DNA from: Cavia porcellus
Taxonomy: Eukaryota; Chordata; Mammalia; Rodentia; Caviidae
Length of the DNA: 64,000 bases
Reading direction: 5' to 3'
NCBI RefSeq assembly: GCF_034190915.1
Contig: NW_026947507.1
Span: forward strand, 36,481,501 to 36,545,500
Below are positions 33,936 through 44,690 of the stretch, piece after piece. Position 1 is the first letter of the stretch. Every line of letters begins with the position of its first letter. Below the pieces are notes generated by a model. That model was not told where the DNA came from and did no database searches. It was given only the letters and a program-made list of their open reading frames with translations. The position numbers were made by a program, and so were the translations under genes.

Positions 33936-35619
33936 CATATGTCCCTTAGTTTTAAAGTCACTATCAATAGGCACTGTGTACCAGGTCAAGATTTCTCCAC
34001 ACCTTTAGCCCATCTTCCTCTCTATACACACAGAACATCTGTTGTCCTTTCATGCTACTTGAAACTTGAAAATAATTATTACAATGGAGACCAAATCAAT
34101 GTAAATTGTATCTTGGAAGGAAAAGGAAGTTTGCTTGCGAAAGCATGTATTTCCACTTTGGTCTTGTAATTGTTACATGAGCGCGTGGAGCCAGCCTATT
34201 TCTTGCAGTTTGCCTATGCCAGGAGGTATGTGCGTGGAAACCAGCACTGGTCCCTTTCAGCCCCAAGTCGGCTGAGCTCTTTGGTTCTGTGGGCCTGAAT
34301 GCAGAAAGGCAGGGTTGTTACAGTATAATGTTGAAGTTATAATGCTTACAGTTATAGTGTTGAAGTTGCTTTTTCATGAGATCCTCTTACTTCCCAGTGT
34401 CACTTAATAACCAGTGTTTCTCAAATTGTAGATCGTGACCCATTTGTGGGCTCAATGCTTTAAGAGAGATTGGCAGGCGTATAAAATGGGGACCGGCATG
34501 GCATGTGCCGAGGGACACTGGGCTACTGCAGTTCTGTCTGGGTTGTGTGTGTTTCCCTGGCGGTGGTGTGAAATGCGCCTCTGCCTGGAGGCTGTGGCAG
34601 TTTTCCTGTGCCTTCCTGTCTTCCTTTCTCTCAGTTCCACATGTAGTAGTGTACATGAATGTTCATTCACGTGTAAGGGGCCAGGCTGCTGGCACCTTTG
34701 GCATGGCCAGGAGTATGGAGGGTGGCAGAGGGCCAGCTAGCAGTCTCTCTACCGTATGAGACATGACCGCCTCCTCTGCACCTGGGATGTGGCAGCAGCT
34801 TCCAGGAGCCTCTAACCTGTGTTCCAAAGTGGCAAGTGGCGTGGTGGAGACCCAGACCAGCCTTTGGGGTAGAGACGAGAAAACCCCTGGTGGGGTCAGG
34901 AGTGCTCACGGTTGTGGGGAGGCATGCCAGGTGGGTGGAGGAGGAAATTCCAACTAGATTAGGCATACTGCTTGCAGACCATGCGGAGTCTGCTGTGGTG
35001 AAAGCAGGGGCAAAAGGAAACAGGAAAGATTTGAAGCAGGGGAACTTCCGCTTACCCTTTCACAGCCCTTCTTCTGCCCAGCCAGCCTGTCCGGGAAGCC
35101 CTGCCCTTTAGCTCTCCCAGGATGAGCCCTTCTTCCCAGCCCGGCCGCAGTGGAACATGCTCACTGCCAAGCTCGAGGCCCTGGCCTTGGGTGTCAGTGG
35201 CTGCCAAGCCTCTGAACTGCTAGTTGGGTTGGGGGGCCCCCGTGGATGTCCACAGCCAGCCCCGCGGAGCTCCAGGCAGCTCTGGGTGGGCAAGGCAGGT
35301 GGCAGGGCGGCTTACCACTCTGTTCTTCCCTCCAGCCCCTCCCACCCCCTTACAGGCAGGCTAGGAGGAAGGGTGCCAGGTTGCCAACAGTTGCCAGATC
35401 CCCGCCCACCCACCTCAACTCTGGAAACAAAGTACAGTACAGAGGACACCATTCAGCCAGCCCCAAGAGGGCGTGAAATCCCAAATTGCTCTAGTTCCTG
35501 GAACAAAATCATGGTGACTTTTCTCTTTCCTTGTCTTCCCCTCCCTTGTCTCCTTGCCTTGATCTGTCTCAACCCTTTTTTCTGTCCTTTACTGAAAAGT
35601 TGGGTTATGGAGTGAAAAA
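33936..35619. other. Intron 1, nothing recognised
   Basis: No exon and no clear repeat. Short frames up to 152 codons lack domains. Confidence 0.4.
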
Positions 35620-35629
35620 AGAGATCTTA

Positions 35630-35733
35630 GGGGCGGGGAATTTAGCTCAGCGGCATAAGCGCCTGCCTTGCAAGTTCGATCCCTGGTACCGATAAAAAGG
35701 AAAAAGACAAAAAAAAAAAAAAAAAAAAAAAAG
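35630..35733 (+). repeat. Young ID SINE with internal 14-bp deletion
   Basis: GCGGGGAATTTAGCTCAGCG, 'gcataagcgcctgccttgca' and TTCGATCCCTGGTACCGAT are present. About 14 bp of the anticodon/variable-arm region are missing compared with the copy at 13.1 kb. It is flanked by AGAGATCTT duplications (35620-35628 and 35734-35742). Confidence 0.9.
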
Positions 35734-35742
35734 AGAGATCTT

Positions 35743-36759
35743 CTTGCACGGCAGCCCTGATCTTCATCCTGTGTCCCCCAGACCACACTGAACCCCTGAG
35801 TCCCATGTCCAGCCCCAGTGCCCTATCACAACACACCACACGCCATCCCCATATCCATTTAGATGGGTGAGGGACAGGCTAGGGCTCAAGAGTGGAGGGT
35901 GACTCCCAGGACTATGGTGAGCCCTTAATTTTAATTAATATTAAATTTATTTGTAAAAGCCCTTTTGATATGGAGCGGTTTTGGGGGTTTAACAGACCGC
36001 ATTGCCTAAACTGCACAACGGGTGTGTGTGGGGGGAGAAGTGTGTCATGTGGGAGGGAGTCTGGGGGTGCCTGGCACCTGTGGCCTTGTCATCCAGCAGG
36101 GTTTTGTTCCATCTGCTCTTTGGAGCAGTGATCCGTCTCTGGACTTGGGACCCTCCTTTCCTTGATTTAGGTCTTGATCTTTCGGCACCTTCTGGCAGTT
36201 GCTTCTGCCCGCTCCCCTGCTGCACCTGCTTCTCACCAAGCCTGCTGCAGTCACCCGGGCTCCCTAGCGCTTCCTGGCACTTTTCCTGTCCTCCTAGCGC
36301 TCAGCCTTTCCTCCTCAGGGGACACACCCGCCAGTGGCCTGCCCTTCGGAAGGCCAAGTTGTTGCTCTGCCTCTGCCTCCAGCTAAGATTCTCGAGGCAG
36401 GTGACCCGGTCACTTTCTCCTTATTGAACTGTGAACCTCCTATATGCTCCTCCTGACTACATTTGTCCCCCTCAGGTTCCGTATGCCAGCGTGTGGCTTA
36501 CCTTCTGTGCAGAGGACACTTGGCTTTGATTTCCATATCTGTAGGGCGGGGATACTGATTTTCTTCCTGCTTTCTTTTTCCCTGACCTTACTCTCTGTTA
36601 CTTCTTCCTTCTCTCTTTGTCCAGTGGCCATTATGGAAGTCACTCGAACATTTTCTCCTTGTTGGCCGCTGCTTCTTCTTCCTCCTGTCCTGATGGAGTC
36701 CAGCTCCCCCTGACTATATAAGTGTGGACCTTTGTCTCTGACTGCCCAGGACTGGACCC
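35743..36759. other. Intron 1, nothing recognised
   Basis: No exon or repeat is identified. The 36.1-36.7 kb part is pyrimidine-rich. Confidence 0.4.
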
Positions 36760-36900
36760 CACTTCGCACCTGCCTGTGATGTCGGGCAAGCGTCTTAACT
36801 TCCCTGCGCCCAGCTTCTGTCTGTGGAGACAGTGCACTACTCCCCTGGGGCTGGAGGCTGCTATGCTTGGGACAGTACCTGATGCCTGGTGAATATTCTC
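36760..36900 (+). repeat. MIR SINE, diverged
   Basis: 'gtcgggcaagcgtcttaact', 'ccagcttctgtctgtggag' and 'gtacctgatgcctggtgaat' follow MIR order. Confidence 0.55.
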
Positions 36901-37087
36901 CAGGAATCTATTCGCTTCTTCTTTTTCCTCCTCCGTCTCCTACTTGTGCTCACCTTGTGGTTACAGTCACTACCCCACATCTCTGAGGACTTTGACATTT
37001 GGCACAGGCTGCTTCTCCACCACAGAGCCCTGTGGGTCTGGTTAATGCTGCCCCTCCTCCTGAGCTACATTGCCAAACTCTGTTTAA

Positions 37088-37228
37088 AATTAAAAAAAAA
37101 TTTTTTAAATTTTGAGATAGGGTCTCACTAAGTCACTTAAATGCCTAGGTTGGGGTCCAACTTGTGATCCTCCTGCCTCAGCCTCCCAAAGTTCTGGGAT
37201 TACAAAGGTACACCACTATGTCTGGCTC
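37088..37228 (-). repeat. B1 SINE (reverse)
   Basis: 'ttgagatagggtctcacta' through CCTCCTGCCTCAGCCTCCC and CACCACTATGTCTGGC. Confidence 0.8.
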
Positions 37229-37624
37229 TCACCCCTGAAATCTTGGATCCAGACTCTTCATAGTCTGGCCTCCAGGGTCTGTTATTGTAGCTGCCTTCGG
37301 TCCTCTGTCTGTTTGCCTTTGCTGCTTCCAATACTGGCCTACCTTGACCTTGGTATTATAGTAGAATGTGGGGCAGCCGAGGCCTTCAGAGCAGTTGCCA
37401 CACTGCCTCTGTTGGTTTCCCTGGGACACCTATGCTGCTTCTGTCCTCCTTGATGGCTGCTTCAGACTGGCCCAGCCATCTACTGCTTTCTGCCCCAGCA
37501 CGGAGTCTCCCTTCCTGGTTCACAGAGAAACCAGGAGCCCAAGCAAACTCCTTCTTCTTGTCACTGCCCTTTCAGCTCATTGCAAAGGAGCAGGTATGCT
37601 TTGTCCCTCTACAGTGAGTCGGGG

Positions 37625-37790
37625 TGGCCAGTGAATGCGTGTGAACCACACAGACACACCTGGGTTGGAGTCCTGGTGCTCCCCTGGGATGCAGGGCTTG
37701 ACCCTTGTGGGTTCAGGTTCCATCTCCGCACAGTGGGAACATTAGCACCAGGACCTTCTTGGAGTCTCAGTAAAACAGTGAAATGAGGTG
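37625..37790 (+). repeat. MIR SINE, diverged
   Basis: 'cacctgggttggagtcctg', 'gatgcagggcttgaccctt' and 'catctccgcacagtgggaac' follow MIR order. Confidence 0.55.
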
Positions 37791-39667
37791 GTGGAAACTC
37801 TTGCTGCCGTTCCTGGTGCATAAACTCTTAGTAAATGGTGGCAGTGGTAGTCATCTTTGTCACCATTTTCCAGGGCTGCGCACTTCCAGTGTCTCCAGCC
37901 CCTCCCTCATTTGCTGCTTCTCAAGAGTGTTTCTGTGGGTCCTACCCAGTCTCTTCTTAAATAAGTACCCAGGCTTCTCCCAGACATCTCACCTGGGCCC
38001 CCCATCTGCCGAGGGCCACCTGCTTCCTCCTGTAAGCAGACTCTTGTAGCTCTGGTTTTTTTCCCTTAAAATAACCACTGTTATCAAAGCACTGTTGATG
38101 CTTGATTTCTGTGTCCTCATCTGTCACCCCTCTCCCTTCTGCTTTGCACCACTCTCATCCTAAAACCCCAGGGACACTGCTAGTGATCTTGGTCACCTCC
38201 ACTGTACTGGGCCTGGCCCCGTGGGTGAGCCAGAGGGGCTCAGCCCTTCTCCTTGCTTCTGGCTTTCCTTCAGTAGGTCTGGCTTCTCCTCAGTCCCTTG
38301 GCTACCTCCTGCATCCTCAGAGATCCCCCTTCACCCCACTCTCTTCCCCAGTACGCAGCTCACTTTCCACCTGGGTCCCAATAACTACCAGATCCCCATC
38401 TCAGGTCCCAGATCCCTAGGGAGCTGTGTCTGCAGGTGCCTTGCTAACACGGTCACTTGTGCACCTACAGCACCTCTGGATTGAGTATATCCAGAGCAGA
38501 CCTCCTGCCCTTCCCCAGGGGCTGCCTTCACCCCTGTCCTTCCCAAGGAGCTCCCCCAGCCCCCTGAGGTAACTTCTGTACTCTAGCCCCTGCCAGTGTA
38601 CATGGACAAACCTGTCCCTCTCTGCTTCTGTGACAAGTCTTGGCTTTATTTTCTTCTCTCTTCCCCCTGCCTTGGCTCAGGGAAAGTCAGACTGGTCCTT
38701 GTCCTCAGAGTCTGCCTTGACCACCAGAGTCTAAGTGAGTCTGTGCTCCCCTGTCCCCCCTGCACTTTCCTGTTGCCTGTTCCTGCTTTGTTTTCTTCTG
38801 TAGCATTTATTCCTTTCGCACACACACTATCGTTGACTCATTGACTTATTTTTCATTTGTACTTACAGTATGATCCTCTCCCCTCATTAGAATGTAGGCT
38901 CAGAGTGGGCAGGTTTTTTTTTTAACTTTTCCCTCCTGTATTCTCAATGATAGAAAGAACGTGCTGTACATAGTCAGTGCAGATTAAGTATTTTGGTGAA
39001 TGAATTATTGTGGTTCCTTTTGCAAACTGCTCATTGCTGATCCTGCATACTCTGGCCTCAGAGTGTGCCAGATTCCTGGTCTGCCAATTATGTTTTGTTA
39101 GACGCCATGGCCAGGTTTGCAGGGAGCATAGTTTTTAGTGTGGAAAGCAGCCTGCAGGTGCCAGGTCATGGTCTTTTGCATCAAAGTGGGATCCTGTCAT
39201 TGAAGCATAGGAAGTAAGACTGGCCCATTGGCCCTGGAAGTCCAGTGCATGCTCTCTGGTTAGCAGGGCATGCAGGCAGCAAAGGAACAGTGGGGCTTTC
39301 TGCAGGTCATATCTGTTGGCCTTTCCCCAGTGATCTTCCCGCAGACAGCCGGACTCGTGTGTGTGGCTGGACTTCTGTGGCCAGAGTGTGGTACATAGAA
39401 GTACTCTGAATACCAGGGTCAAGGCATGCAGCCATGGCTGTTTTAAAGAGATACACAAAAACCTATCCTGCAAACAAAAGCAAAGGAAACAAGAAGCATG
39501 AAAGCCTACTGCTGCGCAGATGCTAGTTTTTATTTCATCTATTTTGCATTATTATTAATCCATAATGGTCTTAGGCATGAAAGAGACCACCTGAGCTCTT
39601 GTGCTTGGCCTTCTGTTTTGCAGGAAGGCCCAGCAAGCAGCGACTGTCCTGATGAGGTGATGCCTTC
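37791..39667. other. Intron 1, nothing recognised
   Basis: Pyrimidine-rich parts at about 38.1-38.8 kb, with spurious long frames. No exon or repeat is called. Confidence 0.4.
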
Positions 39668-39785
39668 ATTTAGCTGCTTGTTTCATTCCATATTTACTGA
39701 GCGCCCTCTTGGCCAGGCCTTGTACTGGACACCAGTCTACAAAAATAAGAATTCCTGGCCCCCATTCTCAAAGCAGGCATGGTCC
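39668..39785 (+). repeat. L2-like fragment
   Basis: 'tttactgagcgccctcttgg', 'ccaggccttgtactggaca' and 'gaattcctggcccccattct' match the L2-type 3' segment. Confidence 0.55.
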
Positions 39786-39964
39786 CTATAATTAGGCCCT
39801 GCGCTTAGGCAACAGGGCTCGCTGCCTTGAAGGCAAAGAATTGCCTGTCTTTATAGTTCCAGCAGGGCTCAATAGCCCAGATAAAGACAAATCCTGTATA
39901 CACACTGTGTTTTTCCTTGTATAAGATACATGTGGTAAAATTTAACTTATAAATTAGATATGGC

Positions 39965-40102
39965 AAGGTGGGTGTGGTAGCATATGCCTGTAACCCCAGC
40001 ACTCAGGAGGCTGAGCCAGGAAGATTGCTTTGAATTCCAGACCAGCCTGGATTATGTATTGAGCAACAAAATGAAAACTAACAAACACTTCCCCCACAAA
40101 AA
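39965..40102 (+). repeat. B1 SINE
   Basis: GGTGGGTGTGGTAGCATATG, 'ccccagcactcaggaggctg' and 'ccagaccagcctggattatg', then an A-rich tail. Confidence 0.85.
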
Positions 40103-41150
40103 GTAAGCCTGATAAGAGATGACCAACTAATCATACAATAGAACAATTTTAAGTAACACTATTTGGTAATAAAGTTATTTGAAATTTGTGGACTTTTTCT
40201 GGAATTTCCCATTTAGTATTTTTGGTTCACAGTGGAGCACAGGTAGCTAAAACTGTGGATGGGGGACACTGCTGTCACCTGGGCTAACAGACAAGGACTG
40301 GGTTGTCCAGGCTGTGGTGGGCCAGGCTTCTGTGGTCTGAAGGTCTCAGCCTGCAGGGCAGCAGCATCCGGGTACTTTGCTGGCCTTTGTGAATGGGTTC
40401 CTTTTCTGCAGAGGTGCTGATCCTGGCTCCTTAGTCAGCCTGGAAGCTCATACTGGCTTACAGAGGTGCTTCTGGGAGCACCCTCCACCCTGCTCCTCGT
40501 CCCAGACAGGTCATCGGGGTCCTTGTCTGGCCACTGAGGTGTCAAGGTTTCACACTGGTGCTTTCTTCAGAGCAAACCAGAAACATGTGGAAATAGGGAG
40601 AAATCCCAGCAGCCGCCTCCCTGAAGGGAGAGTTGCGTAACAGGCTTAGGAAATGTCTGGCCCTGTGGGTCAAGTGGAGGGACTGAGTTGGGTGTTACCA
40701 AGAGAGGACTTCCTTTGCCTTGCTGGGCTCCTGGTGTGCTGGACACAGTCAGCCAGAGACCCCAAAAGCTACGGGGCCCGGGGTCTGCCTGCCTGGCTGT
40801 GTCCACTGTTGGTCACTGCTGGCAGAAGCTCTTGACCCTGCGTCTCACTGTATTTCCCTTTCCTGGTGTCACCAAGAAGGGCCCTTTGGAGATGCTGCTG
40901 TGGGCAGAGGTTTTTAAAAAGGTATGTGCAGGTCAGACTTAACTGTGGGTGGAGCCTCTGGAAAGGCCACCAACCAGAGGACAGCCCTCCTGTATGCAAG
41001 TCCTGCTCCTGCGTTGACTACCTTGGAAACCCTGGGTAAGTCATTTCCCTGGGCTGGGTTTCTCTTCCTGAACAGCAGGACCTGAGCTGAAGTTTGTGAA
41101 TAACTTGTGCAAACCTCAGTCCACGGAACACATTGTATCAGAGGTGGCGT
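40103..41150. other. Intron 1, with a possible MIR scrap
   Basis: No exon is recognised. A possible MIR fragment lies near 41025-41085 ('gggtaagtcatttccctggg'). Confidence 0.4.
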
Positions 41151-41154
41151 GGTT

Positions 41155-41370
41155 AATGATTGGAGCTGGCCAGGTTCTAGCACAGGCGCGGGAGCCAGAC
41201 TTCCCTGGTGGCGGCAGAAACCTCTTGGCACCTTACTTTTCATCTGCACAGTAGGAATAGCAGGATCCAATGCAGGGCATCCTCATGAGAGCTGCAGGGG
41301 GACCCGGTTCATGAACTTCATTATTTCCATTCTGCAACCAGAATCATTGGAAGAATTAAGTTTGTGAACC
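41155..41370 (+). repeat. MIR SINE, diverged
   Basis: 'gccagacttccctggtggcg', 'ttttcatctgcacagtagga' and 'tcctcatgagagctgcagg' follow MIR order. Confidence 0.5.
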
Positions 41371-41426
41371 AAAGTGCCATTGTAATGGAGGTGGTTCTCT
41401 TGGAGTGTTAAGAATTGTTAAGCACC

Positions 41427-41620
41427 TCCTTGAGTGAGGTGCTGCATACCTGTAATCTCAGCTCTCTGGGAGGCTGAGGCAGGAGGATCACAAGTTCAGG
41501 CTATGGAACCCAATGACTTAGTAAGACCTTAATTAAAAAAAAAAAAAGCCTGGGAATGTAGCTCAGTGCAAAGGCCCTGTGTTCAACCCGCAATACTCTA
41601 AAAAAAATAAAACAAACAAC
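41427..41620 (+). repeat. B1-dID composite SINE
   Basis: The B1 unit ('aggtgctgcatacctgtaa', 'ctctgggaggctgaggcagg') has an A-run, then the ID-like unit 'ggaatgtagctcagtgcaaa' with B-box 'gttcaacccgcaatac' and an A-rich tail. The A-run between the units is clear. Confidence 0.8.
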
Positions 41621-41627
41621 CCCCCCC

Positions 41628-41655
41628 AAACATACACACACACACACACAAACAC
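41628..41655. repeat. (CA)n microsatellite
   Basis: ACACAC run in the extended tail of the preceding composite SINE. Confidence 0.8.
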
Positions 41656-41889
41656 AAAGAGGAAAAAAACAAAAGAAAACGAAAATCCAGGCACATGGTG
41701 AGCACACACTAATCGTACCTCCTATTATATTATTTCTGAAAGTATATTACTGAATTCCCGGATCTGTTTGTCCGTTGCTGTTGCAATTGTGTATCTGTAG
41801 TAGTTTTGTAATGTTTTGACTTCTACTCTGTCACTTATTTGATCCAGTTAGTTCCCCTTTACTGGCTGGAAATGCCATGTAGTGACTCA

Positions 41890-41965
41890 TGTTCACAGAT
41901 GAGGAAACTGAGCTTCAGAAAGAAACGTGGCCCAGACATACAACCTCACTCTACGACAGCAGAGC
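41890..41965 (-). repeat. MIR SINE fragment
   Basis: 'cacagatgaggaaactgagc' with 'ggcccagacatacaacctc' is the MIR core in reverse. Confidence 0.65.
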
Positions 41966-44572
41966 TGGGGTGGTGGGAGCGAGGGAGGGCTTCAGGCAGG
42001 AGGAAGCAGGTGGCGTCCTGGGCTCAGATGCTGGTATTAGTGACAGGGATGTCCCTGAGGTGGCTCTGTGAGATGAATAGGAAAAGACTAGGTTTCATCC
42101 TAGGGCCCTCAGCTTCATTCTTGAGGGAACAGAGTCTAGGGTGGGCCAGCAGGAAATTGTGGTGTCTTGAAAGTATGGCATGGAATCCAGGGCTTCAGTG
42201 TATGGTTAGGAGTTCTTCAGTCAAATCTTCCAGGAAGGAAGGTGAAAGATTGAACATAACAGAGGGTTCCTGCTGTAGAATATGTTTGACTCTGTCTGGC
42301 TTCTTTCTCTGCAGCAAATTGCGGCTTTTGTGGTCCCTTCTTGTTTCAGCAGTCACAGTTGCACCAAATATAGGGGTTCACATTTGGACTGGTCTGAGGA
42401 TCCCAGTCTCTATCACAGCATACCTTTCCGAACAGCAACCTTTTGGAAAGGGTGCTGTGTCATAGTACCTTAGGCTATTAGAGTACGGTGCTTTCATTTG
42501 AAACTAAGAAGAGAAATTCTGCCTTCCCCTCCTGCCTTTCAGGTCTACTAACTGCGTCTCAGAAAAATCAAGCAAGCAAGCAAACAAACAAACAAAAGCT
42601 AGATTTTTGGGGAACATAGTTTAAAAAGTATGAAACTGTGCAGGTGCTGGGTCATTATGTTTCTTGTCCAGGTTGGACCACTGCAGAATTTCCTGTGGCT
42701 GCGTGTGGCCGTGGGCATCTGACTTCCCTAACACAGTGTCTCCCATCTGTTGTGTGGGGACAAGGACAGCTGTCTATCATCATCCCCTCTTCACTCAGTG
42801 ACCCAGGAAGGGGCGTGACATCAGAGAATGCTCAGAAGGATCAGCTGGCCTTTGGGGACAGCAGCAGGGTGCCCTGGGGCTGCTGGGGCAGGGCATCTGT
42901 GGAATTAGCATTTTATATGTTCATTCTTAGTTTTTGAGAGAGCCTGTCCCTTGGAGCCCCAGCAGATGAGTCTGGGGATGTCATGAGGAGGGGGCCACAG
43001 GGAGCAGTGCTGACTAACTGTGGCCCTGAGATGAGACTTTGTGCTTTCGATGACATCTGGGTTCTTTCTCACCTTGCTTTGTGCTGTGTGTGCTTTCTGT
43101 GCTTGCTTGTTTTTCTGTGTGGACATCCGTGCCTGGGTCTTGGTTCCCTCTGGCCCTACTTTCCCCACAGCACCCAGATTGGAGGTTTTGCCGGTGCTTT
43201 ACCTTACCAGGCCGGCCTTGCGTCAGATGGGCGTGGGGCGGCTTGCGTGGCTCTCCAGGCTTGGCTTCTGACTCATGGGGCTGCTTGGTTGCTGGATGCT
43301 GCTTCTCTAACAAGGGCAAGTGGCTCCTGGGGGTGCCCAGCTGCCCAGAGTCTGGGGCAGAGTTGCGGGGTGGCCAGCAAGATGATCAGATCCAAGGAGT
43401 CAGACCGGGAGGCGGCAGGGTCCTTACAAAGGAGAGAGCATGCCTACTGGGTGTGTCTAACCAAGTGGTCCAGGGCGCTTTCCTTAGTCACTGTCGCTGG
43501 CCGTGTTTGCTGGCTGCTGGCTTGACAGGGTTACCTTGCTGATTCACAGTGATGTCCCTACCTGGAAAGACTCTCAGGGGATTTGTGAAGATCAACTCGG
43601 TCCCTGTCATCACTGCTGACTGTAGTGGTTTTGGACTGGGGCTGGCAGGAGACCAGGGCCTTGATATAGCGCAGGTGTCTCCCTGTGTGGGTTAGAAGGT
43701 GTTATGAAGGAAGGGTCCTGTAAGGGTGACGAGCTGTCCTCTTGGGACCTGGACCCTATGGGGAAAGTTGAGAATGGCTTCTGGGGAGAACCATGACATC
43801 CCAGTGTCTGTGTCTAGCCCCGGGAGACAAGGATGTTAGAACAGGGCATTGGAGTCACTAAGGCTAAGGAGGTCAGTGTGGGTCGTGGCCTGGCTGCCTT
43901 CAGGAAGCCTGTACCCCTGAGGCTCTGATTTTGGGGTTTCTACCTGGAGCCAAGCTGGGAACGTGTTGGTGGTTTGGGATCTCCAGGCTCCTTCTCCTCC
44001 TCCCTCTCCGTGTTCCCAGTTGCCTTTTTCCCTTTGAGGATGGGGTGGTGATTTGCCAGGAAGCCAGCCTCCTCCCCAGGTAGAAATTTTCACCTAAGGG
44101 CTGAGGAGGGTGGGAACAAAAGAAGCAAGGGGGCATGCTGTCCTGTGAGAGCCACTTCTGCTCGTAATTGGTTCTTAATTAATGGGGGGCAGGAGCAGCA
44201 AATGTCAGCTGGACCAGCATCCAGATAGGCAGCTAAAAATTAAACATGGTCATGTGTGCGTGGAGGTTTAGGGTTTGCCCGAGTGACCTTTACTAACCCA
44301 GGTCACACTTGGTAGGGTGAAGAGAGAGCCTTGAAAGAGACTGGGCAGGTGACAGCCATGCCTGGATGAAGCCAGGACTTGGTCCTGAGGCAGAGCCCAT
44401 GGAGTCATTCTCCAGAAGGAGAAGGTTTCCTGTGAAAGGGCTCAGACCTAACAAGTAGGTGAGGCAGTGATGGAATCATGCTTAAACACTAGTTTCCTTG
44501 AACCTTGGCTTCTTGGGCAGCACACTAGTTTATACAGTCCAGAAAGGGAAAGGTAGTAAATTCATTTGCTTT
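41966..44572. other. Intron 1, nothing recognised
   Basis: Long overlapping frames (up to 208 codons starting at 41839) have no domains. No exon is called. Confidence 0.4.
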
Positions 44573-44690
44573 GGGCTAGAAATGGTGGTGCACGCCTATA
44601 ATCTCAGCATTTGGGAGGTTGAGGCAGGAGGATCAAGCTGTAAGTTCGAGGCCAACCTGGACTACCTAAACAGGACCACAAACCACCCCC
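44573..44690 (+). repeat. B1 SINE
   Basis: 'gaaatggtggtgcacgccta', 'gcatttgggaggttgaggca' and 'cgaggccaacctggactacc'. Confidence 0.85.

Noticed and set aside
41839..42465. 208-codon open frame in intron 1
   Set aside because: It spans a MIR fragment and shows no recognisable protein features.
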